Shown here in pieces: positions 9,831-18,480 of a stretch of 64,000 nucleotides of DNA. The stretch lies in contig DYJN01000002.1 of assembly GCA_020723085.1 (NCBI GenBank), forward strand, positions 67,601-131,600. The letters run 5' to 3'. Below the pieces are notes generated by a model. It was not told where the DNA came from, made no database searches, and worked only from the letters and a program-made list of their open reading frames with translations. Position numbers and translations under genes: made by a program. Source of the stretch: Arcobacter sp. (GTDB taxonomy: Bacteria > Acidobacteriota > Terriglobia > Bryobacterales > Bryobacteraceae). Position 1 is the stretch's first letter. Each line of letters starts with the position of its first letter.

Positions 9831-10286
9831 ATGGCTCCCTGGGGAAGGTGGTTGCTGGGGCCGGCGAGGCTGACGCTGTCGTGGTTCGTCCTGTGGGCGG
9901 GCTTCTGGGGGGCGTTTTTCGTGATGATCGGCCTTGCGGATCCGGGCAGCATCGATCCCGGCGAGCCGGAGGCGATTGCCCGGCTGTTCACGTGGCTGGG
10001 GCTGGCGTCGGGCGCGATCTTCGGGTGCCTGGCGCAACTGGCTGGGGGGCGCGGGGGCAGGGTTCTCTCTTGCATCCTGTGGGGCGCGGTGGCGGCGGCA
10101 TTGCCCCCGTCGATGCTGGGCAAATTCAATCAGATCTTCGTGCTCGCGCCCGTGGGAGCGGCCATCGGCGCGGCTCTGGCGTATGTGGGACGGAAGGCAT
10201 CCGGCATCGCGGACGAGGCTGGCGGAGCGTGGCTGGCGGCAGCCCGGTTCGTCCGGCGCGGATTCAACGGCGGCGCGGCAGCGTAA
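9831..10286 (+). CDS. Hypothetical membrane protein, about four transmembrane segments
   Basis: A 151-residue protein of unknown function. Hydrophobic stretches occur at roughly residues 10-30 (LTLSWFVLWAGFWGAFFVMI), 45-65 (LFTWLGLASGAIFGCLAQLA), 72-90 and 98-117, ending in a short cytoplasmic tail. No catalytic motif is visible. It lies between garD (32 bp upstream) and the GntP-type permease (40 bp downstream) on the same strand, so it may belong to a galactarate operon, but nothing in the sequence assigns a role. An ATG upstream in frame at 9573 would overlap garD by more than 200 bp and is rejected. Confidence 0.7.
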   Translation: MAPWGRWLLGPARLTLSWFVLWAGFWGAFFVMIGLADPGSIDPGEPEAIARLFTWLGLASGAIFGCLAQLAGGRGGRVLSCILWGAVAAALPPSMLGKFNQIFVLAPVGAAIGAALAYVGRKASGIADEAGGAWLAAARFVRRGFNGGAAA

Positions 10287-10311
10287 GGGCAGGACGAGGT
10301 TCCGGTTGAGA

Positions 10312-10317
10312 TAGAAT
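10312..10317 (+). promoter_or_regulatory. -10-like TAGAAT before the GntP-type permease
   Basis: TAGAAT, in the context GATAGAATG, ends 9 bases before the ATG at 10327. No clear -35 or ribosome site accompanies it. Confidence 0.4.
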
Positions 10318-10326
10318 GACGGGGCC

Positions 10327-11664
10327 ATGGTCGAGGGCCCTGCGCTGCTCGTGCTCACGCTCGGCGCGGTGGTCCTGCTGCTGTTGTTGATCCTCGTCTT
10401 CAAGCTCCACGCGTTCTTCTCGCTCCTGCTCGCCAGCATGGCCCTCGGCCTTGGCTCGGGGATGGCGCCGCTGCGCGTGCTGAAGTCGATGCAGACGGGC
10501 TTCGGCGACGCGCTGGGCTTCATCGCGGTGGTGGTCTCGCTGGGAGCGGTGATCGGGCGGCTGCTGGAACACTCCGGCGGCGGGCGTGCGCTGGCGGACT
10601 GGCTGCTGGAGAAGACCGGGCCGCGGCACGCCGTGTGGGCGGTATTTTTCGCGGCGTTCCTGATCGGGTTGCCGATCTTTTTCGAGGTCGGCTTCATCAT
10701 TCTGGTGCCGCTTCTGTACAGCCTGACGCGCGAGTCGGGCAAGAGCCTGCTGTATTTCGGCCTGCCCGTGGCGGCGGCGCTGACGGTGACGCACGCGATG
10801 GTGCCCCCTCACCCGGCGCCGGCGGCGGCGGCGCAACTGCTGGGCGCGGACATGGGCAAGGCGATTCTGTATGGGGCGGCGCTTGCCATTCCCATGGCGC
10901 TCATCGGCGGCATGGGTTACGGGCTATGGATCGCGCGGCGGATCCATGTGCCGGCGCCCGAGTCCGCGCCGCTGGCTGCCGCGCCGCCGGAGGAATCGAA
11001 GGACGCGCCGCATCCGATCCTGGTGGCGCTGGTGCTGCTGCTGCCCGTGATCCTGATTTTCTCGGCGAGCTTTGCCGAGATGAGGAAAACCACGGGGCTG
11101 GCCGCGTATCAGTTTCTCGGACATCCGTTCACGGCGCTGATGATCGCCGCAATGGCGGCGATGGCGCTGTTCGGTCTGCGGCGGGGCTTGAACCGCGATG
11201 GCGTGTTAAAGCTGGCGGAAGAGGCGTTGAAGCCTCTGGGCAGCCTGCTGGCGATCATCGGCGGCGGAGGCGCCTTCAAGCAGATCATCGTGGACAGCGG
11301 CGCGGGCGCTTACGGCGGAAGGCTTCTGGCGGAAAGCGCGGTCTCGCCGCTGGTGGTGGCGTACCTGGTGGCGCTGGGACTGCGGGTGGCGCAGGGATCG
11401 GCGACGGTGGCGATCATCACGGCGGGCGGCATCGTGGCGCCGCTGTTCCGGGGGCTGCCGGGCTACTCGCCGGAGATCCTGCTGCTGGCGCTGTGCGCGG
11501 GCGGCACGGCGCTGTCGCATGTGAATGACGCGGGCTTCTGGCTGGTGAACCAGTGCTTCGGGCTGAGCATACCGGACACGCTGCGCACCTGGACGGTGAT
11601 GAAAGTGGTCACGTCGGCAGCCGGCATCCTGTGCGTGCTTCTGGTTCACCGCCTGCTTGGATAG
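10327..11664 (+). CDS. GntP-family gluconate/sugar-acid permease
   Basis: A 445-residue inner-membrane transporter with about a dozen hydrophobic segments. The GntP family signature is present: FGDALGFIAVVVSLGAVIG, GLPIFFEVGFIILVPLLYSL, VTHAMVPPHPAPAAAAQLLG, and the C-terminal AVVGS-like region with ALSHVNDAGFWLVNQCFGLS. The family imports gluconate and related sugar acids by proton symport. Its position three genes after galT and two after garD suggests galactarate or a related aldarate as substrate, which is inference. It is followed 23 bp later by an M2 peptidase gene on the same strand. Confidence 0.92.
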   Translation: MVEGPALLVLTLGAVVLLLLLILVFKLHAFFSLLLASMALGLGSGMAPLRVLKSMQTGFGDALGFIAVVVSLGAVIGRLLEHSGGGRALADWLLEKTGPRHAVWAVFFAAFLIGLPIFFEVGFIILVPLLYSLTRESGKSLLYFGLPVAAALTVTHAMVPPHPAPAAAAQLLGADMGKAILYGAALAIPMALIGGMGYGLWIARRIHVPAPESAPLAAAPPEESKDAPHPILVALVLLLPVILIFSASFAEMRKTTGLAAYQFLGHPFTALMIAAMAAMALFGLRRGLNRDGVLKLAEEALKPLGSLLAIIGGGGAFKQIIVDSGAGAYGGRLLAESAVSPLVVAYLVALGLRVAQGSATVAIITAGGIVAPLFRGLPGYSPEILLLALCAGGTALSHVNDAGFWLVNQCFGLSIPDTLRTWTVMKVVTSAAGILCVLLVHRLLG

Positions 11665-11687
11665 ACTGGGCGGGTTGGAGCCATCCC

Positions 11688-13475
11688 ATGAAACGTACTC
11701 TCGTGCTCGCCGTCGCCCTGGCGGCATCCGGATGCCGCACCGCGCCCCCTGCCGAAGAAGCGCGCCGGTTTCTGGAGAGGGCGGAGAGCGAGCTTTTGCA
11801 GCTCTCGAACGAAGCTTCCCAGGCTGCCTGGGTGCAATCCACCTACATCACGATGGACACGGAGGCGCTGGCGGCGAAGGCGAACGAGCGTCTCATCACA
11901 GCCGGCGTCCGCCTGGCGAAAGAGGCGTCGAAATATGAGAAGGCGGCTCTGCCGCCCGACTTGCAGCGCAAGATCAGGCTGCTGAAACTGGCGATCACGT
12001 TGCCGGCGCCTTCGGATCCAGCCGAGGCGGCGGAGATGACGAAGCTCGCCGCGGGGCTGGAATCCGCCTATGGCAAAGGCAGGTACTGTCCCGGCGGCGA
12101 CGAGAAAAGGTGCCTGAACGTCGACGAAATCACCCGGATCATGGCGTCCAGCCGCGATCCGAAGCAGCTCCTTGACGTCTGGCAGGGCTGGCGCTCGATC
12201 GCGCCGCCGATGAAGAAGGACTTTGCGCGCGTGGTGGAGATCGCCAACAAGGGCGCGCGGGAGCTGGGCTTCGCGGACACGGGCGCGCTCTGGCGCAGCG
12301 GCTACGACATGCCGCCCGAAGACTTCGCGCGCGAACTGGACCGGCTCTGGGAGCAGGTGAAGCCGCTGTACGAACAGCTCCACGCCTATGTGCGGTGGAA
12401 GCTGCGCGAGAAATACGGGCCGGAAGCCGTGCCCGAAAACGGTCCGATCCCGGCGCATCTGCTGGGCAACATCTGGGCGCAGCAGTGGGACAACCTCTAT
12501 CCGCTGCTCGCGCCGGAGGGCGCCGATCCGGGCTACGATCTGACGGCGATCCTGAAGCGGCGGAACACCACGCCCGTGGACATGGTGAAGTACGGCGAAC
12601 GGTTCTTCACATCACTCACTTTCGAGCCGCTGCCGCCGACCTTCTGGGAGCGGTCGATGTTCACCCGCCCGCGGGATCGCGACGTCGTGTGCCACGCTTC
12701 AGCCTGGGACGTGGACAACGTCGACGACCTGCGGATCAAGATGTGCATCGAGATCACGGCGGATGACTTCAACGTGATCCATCATGAGCTAGGGCACAAT
12801 TTTTACCAGCGCGCGTACAACCGCCAGCCGTTCCTGTTCCGCGCGGGCGCTAACGACGGCTTCCATGAAGCCGTGGGCGACACGATCGCCCTGTCGATCA
12901 CGCCGGAGTACCTGGTAAGAATCGGGCTGCTCGACCGGGCGCCGGACGCAAGCAAGGATCTCGGACTGCTGATGGCGCGCGCGCTGGATAAAGTGGCCTT
13001 CCTGCCGTTCGGGCTGCTGATCGATCAATGGCGCTGGAAAGTGTTCTCGGGCGAGGTGAAGCCGGAGCAGTACAACCGCGCCTGGTGGGAGCTGCGGCGG
13101 AAGTATCAGGGCGTGGCCCCCGCAGGCGAGCGCGGCGAGGAGTTCTTCGACCCGGGCGCGAAGTATCACGTGCCCGCCAACGTCCCTTACACGCGCTACT
13201 TCCTGGCGCATATCCTCCAGTTCCAGTTCCACAAGGCGCTGAGCGATGCGGCAGGCTGCACGGGACCGGTGCACCGTTGCTCGATCTATGACAACAAGGA
13301 AGCCGGACGGCGTCTGAAGGAGATGCTGGAAATGGGCGCAAGCCGCCCGTGGCAGGAGGCGCTCGAGAAAGTGACAGGCACGCGGCAGATGGACGCAACG
13401 GCCATCCGCGCCTACTTCAAGCCGCTGGAAGACTGGCTCGCCGTGCAGAACAAAGGCAGGCCGGTGGGCTGGTAA
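11688..13475 (+). CDS. M2-family peptidyl-dipeptidase (ACE-like), predicted lipoprotein
   Basis: A 595-residue zinc dipeptidyl carboxypeptidase that removes C-terminal dipeptides from peptides. The zinc site is His366-Glu367-Leu-Gly-His370 in IHHELGHN, with third ligand Glu394 in FHEAVGDT. The N-terminal signal ends in a lipobox (LAASGC), so the protein is probably anchored to a membrane on the periplasmic side. Long helices fill the N-terminal third (EEARRFLERAESELLQLS, YITMDTEALAAKANERL), as in ACE. The ATG at 11688 begins the signal peptide. The size is close to a single-domain ACE. It overlaps nothing and lies between the GntP-type permease and the NIPSNAP gene. Confidence 0.94.
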   Translation: MKRTLVLAVALAASGCRTAPPAEEARRFLERAESELLQLSNEASQAAWVQSTYITMDTEALAAKANERLITAGVRLAKEASKYEKAALPPDLQRKIRLLKLAITLPAPSDPAEAAEMTKLAAGLESAYGKGRYCPGGDEKRCLNVDEITRIMASSRDPKQLLDVWQGWRSIAPPMKKDFARVVEIANKGARELGFADTGALWRSGYDMPPEDFARELDRLWEQVKPLYEQLHAYVRWKLREKYGPEAVPENGPIPAHLLGNIWAQQWDNLYPLLAPEGADPGYDLTAILKRRNTTPVDMVKYGERFFTSLTFEPLPPTFWERSMFTRPRDRDVVCHASAWDVDNVDDLRIKMCIEITADDFNVIHHELGHNFYQRAYNRQPFLFRAGANDGFHEAVGDTIALSITPEYLVRIGLLDRAPDASKDLGLLMARALDKVAFLPFGLLIDQWRWKVFSGEVKPEQYNRAWWELRRKYQGVAPAGERGEEFFDPGAKYHVPANVPYTRYFLAHILQFQFHKALSDAAGCTGPVHRCSIYDNKEAGRRLKEMLEMGASRPWQEALEKVTGTRQMDATAIRAYFKPLEDWLAVQNKGRPVGW

Positions 13476-13491
13476 CAGCGGCGCGCGGCGT

Positions 13492-13504
13492 GCGATAGAA
13501 TCGC
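13492..13504 (+). promoter_or_regulatory. Palindromic -10-like element GCGATAGAATCGC (copy 1)
   Basis: The 13-bp element has GCGA and TCGC arms around TAGAA and extends to CGTGCGA/TCGCACG. TAGAAT (13496-13501) ends 10 bases before the ATG at 13512. The identical 13-mer occurs at 15437-15449. Confidence 0.45.
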
Positions 13505-13511
13505 ACGCGTC

Positions 13512-14297
13512 ATGAGAAGACGAACTCTTCTGGCCGGCGGCGCCGGTCTTCCTGCGGCAGCCATGGCGCAATCCTCCAATGCTTCCACGAACCCGGCTAT
13601 CCTGGAACTGCGCTATTTCCAGCTTCGCAACATGTTGGACAATCAGCGCGGCAGGCTCGGCACGCACCTGGGCAAGACGCTCATACCCGCCATCCGCAAG
13701 GCGGGCGCGGGTCCGGCGGGACTGTTCGCGAGTGCGATCGCGCCCGGCTCGCCGTTCCTGCTGCTGGTGGTTCAGCATGCTTCGCTGGCGGCGTTCGAGC
13801 AGTGCTGGCAGCGGCTCGGCGCCGACGGCGAACTGCAATCCGCTACGGAAGCTCTTTACAGGCAGGTGCAATTGCCCTATCAGCGGATGGAGGTGCAGCT
13901 CCTGCGGGGCTTCCGGAAGTTTCCGGCGATCGAGACGCCTCCCGCCGGCGAGGGGCGCGCGGCGCGCGTGTTCGAATTGCGCACCTATGAATCGAACACC
14001 CCGGAGTCGCTCGCAAAAAAGATCGGGATGTTTGAAGACGGCGAAATCGATCTGTTTCGCAAGTTCGGCCTGCTTCCGGTGTTTTTCGGCGAGACGATTG
14101 CCGGCGCGAGGATGCCGAACCTGACCTACATGGTGGCGTTTGACGGCCTGGCGGCGCGCGAGGCCAACTGGCGCGCTTTTGCCACGAGTCCCGAGTGGAA
14201 GAAGATGGCTGCGACACCGGGGCTGAGCGACGGCGAGATCGTGTCGAACATCAGCAGCATGATGCTCTCGCCAGTGGGAGGCTCGATGATCCGATGA
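13512..14297 (+). CDS. Exported NIPSNAP-family protein
   Basis: A 261-residue protein with an arginine-led signal (MRRRTLLAGGAGLPAAAMAQ). Two ferredoxin-like repeats typical of NIPSNAP follow: ILELRYFQLRN near residue 30 and RVFELRTYESNTPESLAKKI near residue 155, the second ending in WRAFATSPEWKKMA. NIPSNAP domains resemble dimeric alpha/beta-barrel proteins; no enzymatic activity is established for the bacterial secreted forms. Its stop codon overlaps the ATG of the sialidase gene (ATGA), so the two are translationally coupled. The RR pair suggests Tat export but no full Tat motif is seen. Confidence 0.88.
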   Translation: MRRRTLLAGGAGLPAAAMAQSSNASTNPAILELRYFQLRNMLDNQRGRLGTHLGKTLIPAIRKAGAGPAGLFASAIAPGSPFLLLVVQHASLAAFEQCWQRLGADGELQSATEALYRQVQLPYQRMEVQLLRGFRKFPAIETPPAGEGRAARVFELRTYESNTPESLAKKIGMFEDGEIDLFRKFGLLPVFFGETIAGARMPNLTYMVAFDGLAAREANWRAFATSPEWKKMAATPGLSDGEIVSNISSMMLSPVGGSMIR

Positions 14298-15418
14298 GCT
14301 ACAGGGGAGCGCTCGTTTTCCTGCTCTTGGCGGTTCCTGGACTCTGCCAGCCGCCGCGCGGCTATTCCATCCCGCTGATTGATCTGGCGCAGGAGACCCA
14401 CCGGCAGACGGTGGTGGACCGCGAGCCGGGGCAGTATCTTGGCCATCCGACGACAGCGGTTCTCGAAGACGGGCGCACCGTGCTGGCGGTCTATCCCAAA
14501 GGCCACGGGCGCGGGGCGATCGTATTGAAGCGCAGCCGCGACGGCGGCAGGACGTGGTCGGCGCGGCTCCCGGTGCCGGACAACTGGGCCACGTCGCAGG
14601 AAACGCCGACGATTCACCGCGTGATCGACGCGATGGGGAAGAAGCGGCTGATCCTGTTTTCAGGCCTGTATCCCATCCGCATGTCCGTCTCGGAAGACGA
14701 CGGCGTGACATGGACTCCGCTGAAGCCGATCGGCGACTTCGGAGGCGTGGTGACGATGGCGAGCGTGGAGCGTCTGCGCGATGGCCGCTACATGGCTCTG
14801 TTCCACGACGACGGACGCTTCCTGCGCAAAGACGGCAGGCGGGACCGGTTCATCGTGTACAAGACCGTCTCGCGCGATGGCGGAATGACGTGGAGCCCGC
14901 CGCAGGCGATCCTGTCGCACCCCGAGGCGCATCTGTGCGAGCCGGGCCTGGTGCGCTCTCCGGACGGCGAGCGCTTTGCCCTCCTGCTCCGCGAGAACAG
15001 CCGGAAGTTCAACTCGTTCGTCTCGTTCTCCGACGACGAGGGCGAGACATGGAGTGCGCCGCGCGAGCTGCCGGGGGCGCTCACCGGCGACCGTCACACG
15101 GCGGCATACGCGCGCGATGGAAGGCTGTTCATCTCGTTCCGCGACACGACGCTCGAAAGCCCCACGCGCGGCGACTGGGTGGCATGGGTGGGACGGTATG
15201 AGGACATCGAGCAGGGGCGCGAAGGGCAGTACCGCGTGCGTCTGATGAAGAACCACAAGGACCTCGACTGCTGCTATCCCGGCGTGCTGCGGCTGCCAGA
15301 CGACACGATCCTCACCACGACTTACGGGCACTGGACGCCTGGAGAGCCGCCTTACATCGTCAGCATCCGGCTGAAACTCGCCGAACTGGACCGCAAGGCG
15401 CGCGCGTTGAAACGCTGA
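14294..15418 (+). CDS. Secreted sialidase-fold (BNR/Asp-box) glycosidase
   Basis: A 374-residue protein with signal peptide (MSYRGALVFLLLAVPGLCQ). Four Asp-box repeats mark a six-bladed propeller: SRDGGRTWS, SEDDGVTWT, SRDGGMTWS and SDDEGETWS. Such proteins include exo-alpha-sialidases and relatives acting on other acidic sugars. I see no sialic acid catabolic genes (nanA/E/K) in the window, so a sialic acid substrate is not supported by context. It is coupled by a 4-bp overlap to the NIPSNAP gene upstream. The start at 14294 is chosen for the signal peptide and the ATGA overlap. Confidence 0.85.
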   Translation: MSYRGALVFLLLAVPGLCQPPRGYSIPLIDLAQETHRQTVVDREPGQYLGHPTTAVLEDGRTVLAVYPKGHGRGAIVLKRSRDGGRTWSARLPVPDNWATSQETPTIHRVIDAMGKKRLILFSGLYPIRMSVSEDDGVTWTPLKPIGDFGGVVTMASVERLRDGRYMALFHDDGRFLRKDGRRDRFIVYKTVSRDGGMTWSPPQAILSHPEAHLCEPGLVRSPDGERFALLLRENSRKFNSFVSFSDDEGETWSAPRELPGALTGDRHTAAYARDGRLFISFRDTTLESPTRGDWVAWVGRYEDIEQGREGQYRVRLMKNHKDLDCCYPGVLRLPDDTILTTTYGHWTPGEPPYIVSIRLKLAELDRKARALKR

Positions 15419-15436
15419 AACACCCGCCTTGCCGCG

Positions 15437-15449
15437 GCGATAGAATCGC
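15437..15449 (+). promoter_or_regulatory. Palindromic -10-like element GCGATAGAATCGC (copy 2)
   Basis: An exact second copy of the 13-mer at 13492-13504. Here it lies 47 bases upstream of the GH97 ATG, so a normal leader with a Shine-Dalgarno (GGGGAAGGG) follows. Confidence 0.45.
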
Positions 15450-15496
15450 TACATCCCTGCTGCGCGCCCGTGCCGAGCGGGGGGAAGGGTTCACAG

Positions 15497-17455
15497 ATGT
15501 CATTCATTCGGAATCGTGTGTGGCTGGTCTTTGCGCTGGCGGGCGTGTCCGGGGCGGTCGGTTCCGGGCAGCAGAGCTACCTGCTGCGTTCGCCTGACGG
15601 GCGGATTGAAGTCAGGATCCGGGCGGGCGAGCGGCTCGCCTATGACATCGCAGTGCGCGGCAGGACGGTGATGGAGAACTCGACCGCTTCCATCCGCATC
15701 GACGGCGCGCGGCTGGGCGTGGGCATCAAGGTGCGCGGGGCCAAGGAACGCTCGCACGACGCCGTGCTCGAGCCGCAGGTGAAGCTGAAGGCGGCACGGA
15801 TCCGCGAGCATTACAACGAACTGCGGATCGAAGCGGAAGGCGGGCTGGCGGTGACGTTCCGCGCATACAACGAAGGCGCCGCCTACCGGCTGGAGACAGC
15901 GCTGCCTTCGCAGCGCGTAAAGGTCTTCGACGAAGAGGCGTCGTTCCGCTTCGCGGAAGACTTCGATGTGTATTATCCGGCGGAGGAGAGCTTCTTCTCG
16001 CACAACGAGCGCACCTATGCGCGGCGGCGGCTGAGCTCGATCGCGCCGGGCACTCTCGCCACGCTGCCCGTGGTGGTTGACGCTGGAGGCGTGAAGCTGG
16101 CGCTGGCGGAGGCCTGGATTGAGGACTATCCGGGGCTGTGGTTCCGGGGCACGGGCGGCAAGGGGCTGGACGCCGCGTTTCCTCCCTATCCGCGGAAAGA
16201 GTCGCTGCGCGGAGACCGGGATTTCCGCGTGGTGGAAGCGGAGGACTTCATCGCCGGCACGCGCGGAACGCGCACGTATCCCTGGCGGCTGGTGGCGGTG
16301 GCTGAGAAGGACGGCGACCTGCTCACGAACCCGCTCGTCTGGCTGCTGCAGAAGCCCACCGAGATCCCGGACGCAGGCTGGATCCGCCCGGGCAAAGTCG
16401 CCTGGGACTGGTGGAACGCGCTGAACCTCTACGGAGTCGATTTCCGTTCCGGCGTGAACACGGCGAGCTACAAGTACTTCATCGACTTCGCGGCGAAATA
16501 CGGCCTCGAGTACATCGTGCTCGACGAAGGCTGGTACAAGCTGGGCAACGTGCTGGAGGTTGTGCCGGATGTGAACATCGGGGAGATCACGTCATATGCG
16601 GCGCAGAAGAAGGTGGGTGTGATCCTGTGGGTGGTGTGGAAGACGCTGGCGGACCAGATGCAGGCGGCGCTCGACCAGTACGCCAAATGGGGCGTGAAGG
16701 GGATCAAGGTGGACTTCATGCAGCGCGACGACCAGAAGGTGGTCAACTTCCTCCAGGATCTGGCGCGCGAAGCGGCGAAGCGGAAGATGCTGGTGGATTT
16801 CCACGGCGTGCAGCGCACCGCGCTGATGACGCGCACCTGGCCGAACATCATCAGCAACGAGGGCGTGAAGGGGCTCGAATGGAGCAAATGGAGCGCGGAA
16901 ATCCAGCCATCGCACACGGCGATGCTGCCGTTCACGCGGATGTTCATCGGGCCGATGGACTTCACGCCCGGCGCGATGAGGAACGCCGCCCGGGGCAGCT
17001 TCGCGGCGCTGTTCCAGACGCCGATGTCGATGGGAACGCGCTGCCATCAACTGGCCATGTACGCGGTCTACGAAAGCCCGCTGCAGATGCTTTCCGACAG
17101 CCCGTCGAACTATCTGCGGGAGCCGGAGGCGATGGAGTTTCTCGCGCCCGTGCCGACGGTCTGGGACGAGACCGTCGTGCTGGACTCGAGCCTCGGCGAG
17201 TACGTTGCCGTGGCGCGAAGGCACGGCAGGCAGTGGTATGTGGGCGTGATGACGAACTGGACGCCGCGGGAGCTCGAGCTGCGGTTCGACTTCCTGCCGC
17301 AGGGCCAGTTCGCGATGACGTCGTATGAAGACGGCGTGAATGCGCACCGCGTGGGCAGCGACTACCGCATGAAGAAGGGCAAAGTGAACCGGCAGAGCGT
17401 GGTGAAGGTGCGGCTGGCGCCCGGCGGCGGCTGGGCGGCGCGGATCACGCCTTGA
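15497..17455 (+). CDS. GH97 alpha-glycosidase (SusB/alpha-galactosidase family)
   Basis: A 652-residue exported glycoside hydrolase (signal MSFIRNRVWLVFALAGVSGA). It has the N-terminal GH97 beta-sandwich (LRSPDGRIEVRI), the catalytic barrel starting at GKVAWDWWNAL, YIVLDEGWY, GIKVDFMQRDDQ, and SNEGVKGLEWSKW, then a C-terminal beta domain. GH97 splits into inverting glucosidases (SusB) and retaining galactosidases; the Asp406 in KVDFM sits where retaining members carry their nucleophile, which favours alpha-galactosidase activity, and a galT gene lies in the same window. That assignment is inference. The ATG at 15497 has a purine-rich GGGGAAGGG upstream. pdxA follows after 27 bp. Confidence 0.92.
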   Translation: MSFIRNRVWLVFALAGVSGAVGSGQQSYLLRSPDGRIEVRIRAGERLAYDIAVRGRTVMENSTASIRIDGARLGVGIKVRGAKERSHDAVLEPQVKLKAARIREHYNELRIEAEGGLAVTFRAYNEGAAYRLETALPSQRVKVFDEEASFRFAEDFDVYYPAEESFFSHNERTYARRRLSSIAPGTLATLPVVVDAGGVKLALAEAWIEDYPGLWFRGTGGKGLDAAFPPYPRKESLRGDRDFRVVEAEDFIAGTRGTRTYPWRLVAVAEKDGDLLTNPLVWLLQKPTEIPDAGWIRPGKVAWDWWNALNLYGVDFRSGVNTASYKYFIDFAAKYGLEYIVLDEGWYKLGNVLEVVPDVNIGEITSYAAQKKVGVILWVVWKTLADQMQAALDQYAKWGVKGIKVDFMQRDDQKVVNFLQDLAREAAKRKMLVDFHGVQRTALMTRTWPNIISNEGVKGLEWSKWSAEIQPSHTAMLPFTRMFIGPMDFTPGAMRNAARGSFAALFQTPMSMGTRCHQLAMYAVYESPLQMLSDSPSNYLREPEAMEFLAPVPTVWDETVVLDSSLGEYVAVARRHGRQWYVGVMTNWTPRELELRFDFLPQGQFAMTSYEDGVNAHRVGSDYRMKKGKVNRQSVVKVRLAPGGGWAARITP

Positions 17456-17482
17456 CCGGCGCCGGACGGCTTTGGAGAAGTC

Positions 17483-18460
17483 ATGATCGGCGTGACGATG
17501 GGGGACGCCAACGGCGTCGGCCCGGAGATCGTGCTCAAGGCGTGGCGCGACGGACTCGTCAGCGGGCCGTTCGTCCTGTATGGCGAGTTGGCGGCTCTTG
17601 AGTACTACAACCGCGTCCTCGGCTATGGAGTGCCGCTGCGGCGCGTGGAAGCGCCGCGGGTGTCCGTGCCCGAGGCGCTGAACGTGATCGATCTGGGCCT
17701 GCTCGAGAGCGCCGGAGTCCGCCCCGGCGAGCTGAGCGCGGCGGCGGGTCGCGCGGCGCGGAAAGCCGTGGTGCGGGCCGCGCGGGCGGCGCTGGCGGGC
17801 GAAATTGAAGCACTCGTCACGCTGCCTGTGAACAAGCAGGCGATCCAGATGAGCGATCCGCATTTCACCGGGCACACGGAGTTGCTCGGCGAGGTGTGCG
17901 GAGCCGGCGACGTGACCATTCTGCTCGCGAGCGAGCGGCTGATGGTGACGCACGTGAGCACGCACTGCTCGCTGCGCGAGGCGATCGAGCGCGTGACGCC
18001 GGAGCGTGTGCGGCGGATTCTCGAGCTGACGTGCGAGGCGGTGCTGCGGCTGAAGCCGGCGGCGCGGATCGCGGTGGCGGGGCTGAACCCGCATGCGGGC
18101 GAGGGCGGCGCATTCGGCGATGAGGAGATCCGCGTGATCGCGCCGGCGGTGGAATGGGCGCGAGCGCAGGGATGGCCTGTGGAGGGGCCGTTGCCGCCGG
18201 ACACGCTGTTCTATCTGGCGGTACAGCGGGGGCGCTTCGACGCGGTGGTGTGCATGTATCACGATCAGGGCCACATTCCGCTGAAGCTGCTCGATTTCGA
18301 AGGCGGCGTGAATGTGACCCTCGGCCTTCCGATCGTGCGCACAAGCGTGGATCACGGCACGGCGTTCGACATCGCCGGGAAGGGCGTGGCGTCGCCGAAG
18401 AGCTTCGTGGCGGCGTTTCGTCTGGCGGAGAAGCTCGCCGGGGGGCGGCGCGGCGGCTGA
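17483..18460 (+). CDS. pdxA: 4-hydroxythreonine-4-phosphate dehydrogenase family (PdxA)
   Basis: A 325-residue cytoplasmic enzyme that oxidises 4-phosphohydroxy-L-threonine with NAD(P)+ on the pyridoxal phosphate route. Family motifs: GVTMGDANGVGPEI at the N-terminus, TGHTELLGE, AGLNPHAGEGGAFGDEE, PDTLFYL, VCMYHDQGHIPLKLL and VDHGTAFDIAGKG, which contain the metal-binding histidines and aspartates. Paralogues (PdxA2-type) act in erythronate and threonate catabolism. As this gene follows sugar-degradation genes rather than vitamin B6 genes, that alternative is possible. It ends 20 bp from the convergent acyltransferase gene. Confidence 0.92.
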   Translation: MIGVTMGDANGVGPEIVLKAWRDGLVSGPFVLYGELAALEYYNRVLGYGVPLRRVEAPRVSVPEALNVIDLGLLESAGVRPGELSAAAGRAARKAVVRAARAALAGEIEALVTLPVNKQAIQMSDPHFTGHTELLGEVCGAGDVTILLASERLMVTHVSTHCSLREAIERVTPERVRRILELTCEAVLRLKPAARIAVAGLNPHAGEGGAFGDEEIRVIAPAVEWARAQGWPVEGPLPPDTLFYLAVQRGRFDAVVCMYHDQGHIPLKLLDFEGGVNVTLGLPIVRTSVDHGTAFDIAGKGVASPKSFVAAFRLAEKLAGGRRGG

Positions 18461-18480
18461 CGGCGGCGGGCTTCAGGAAG

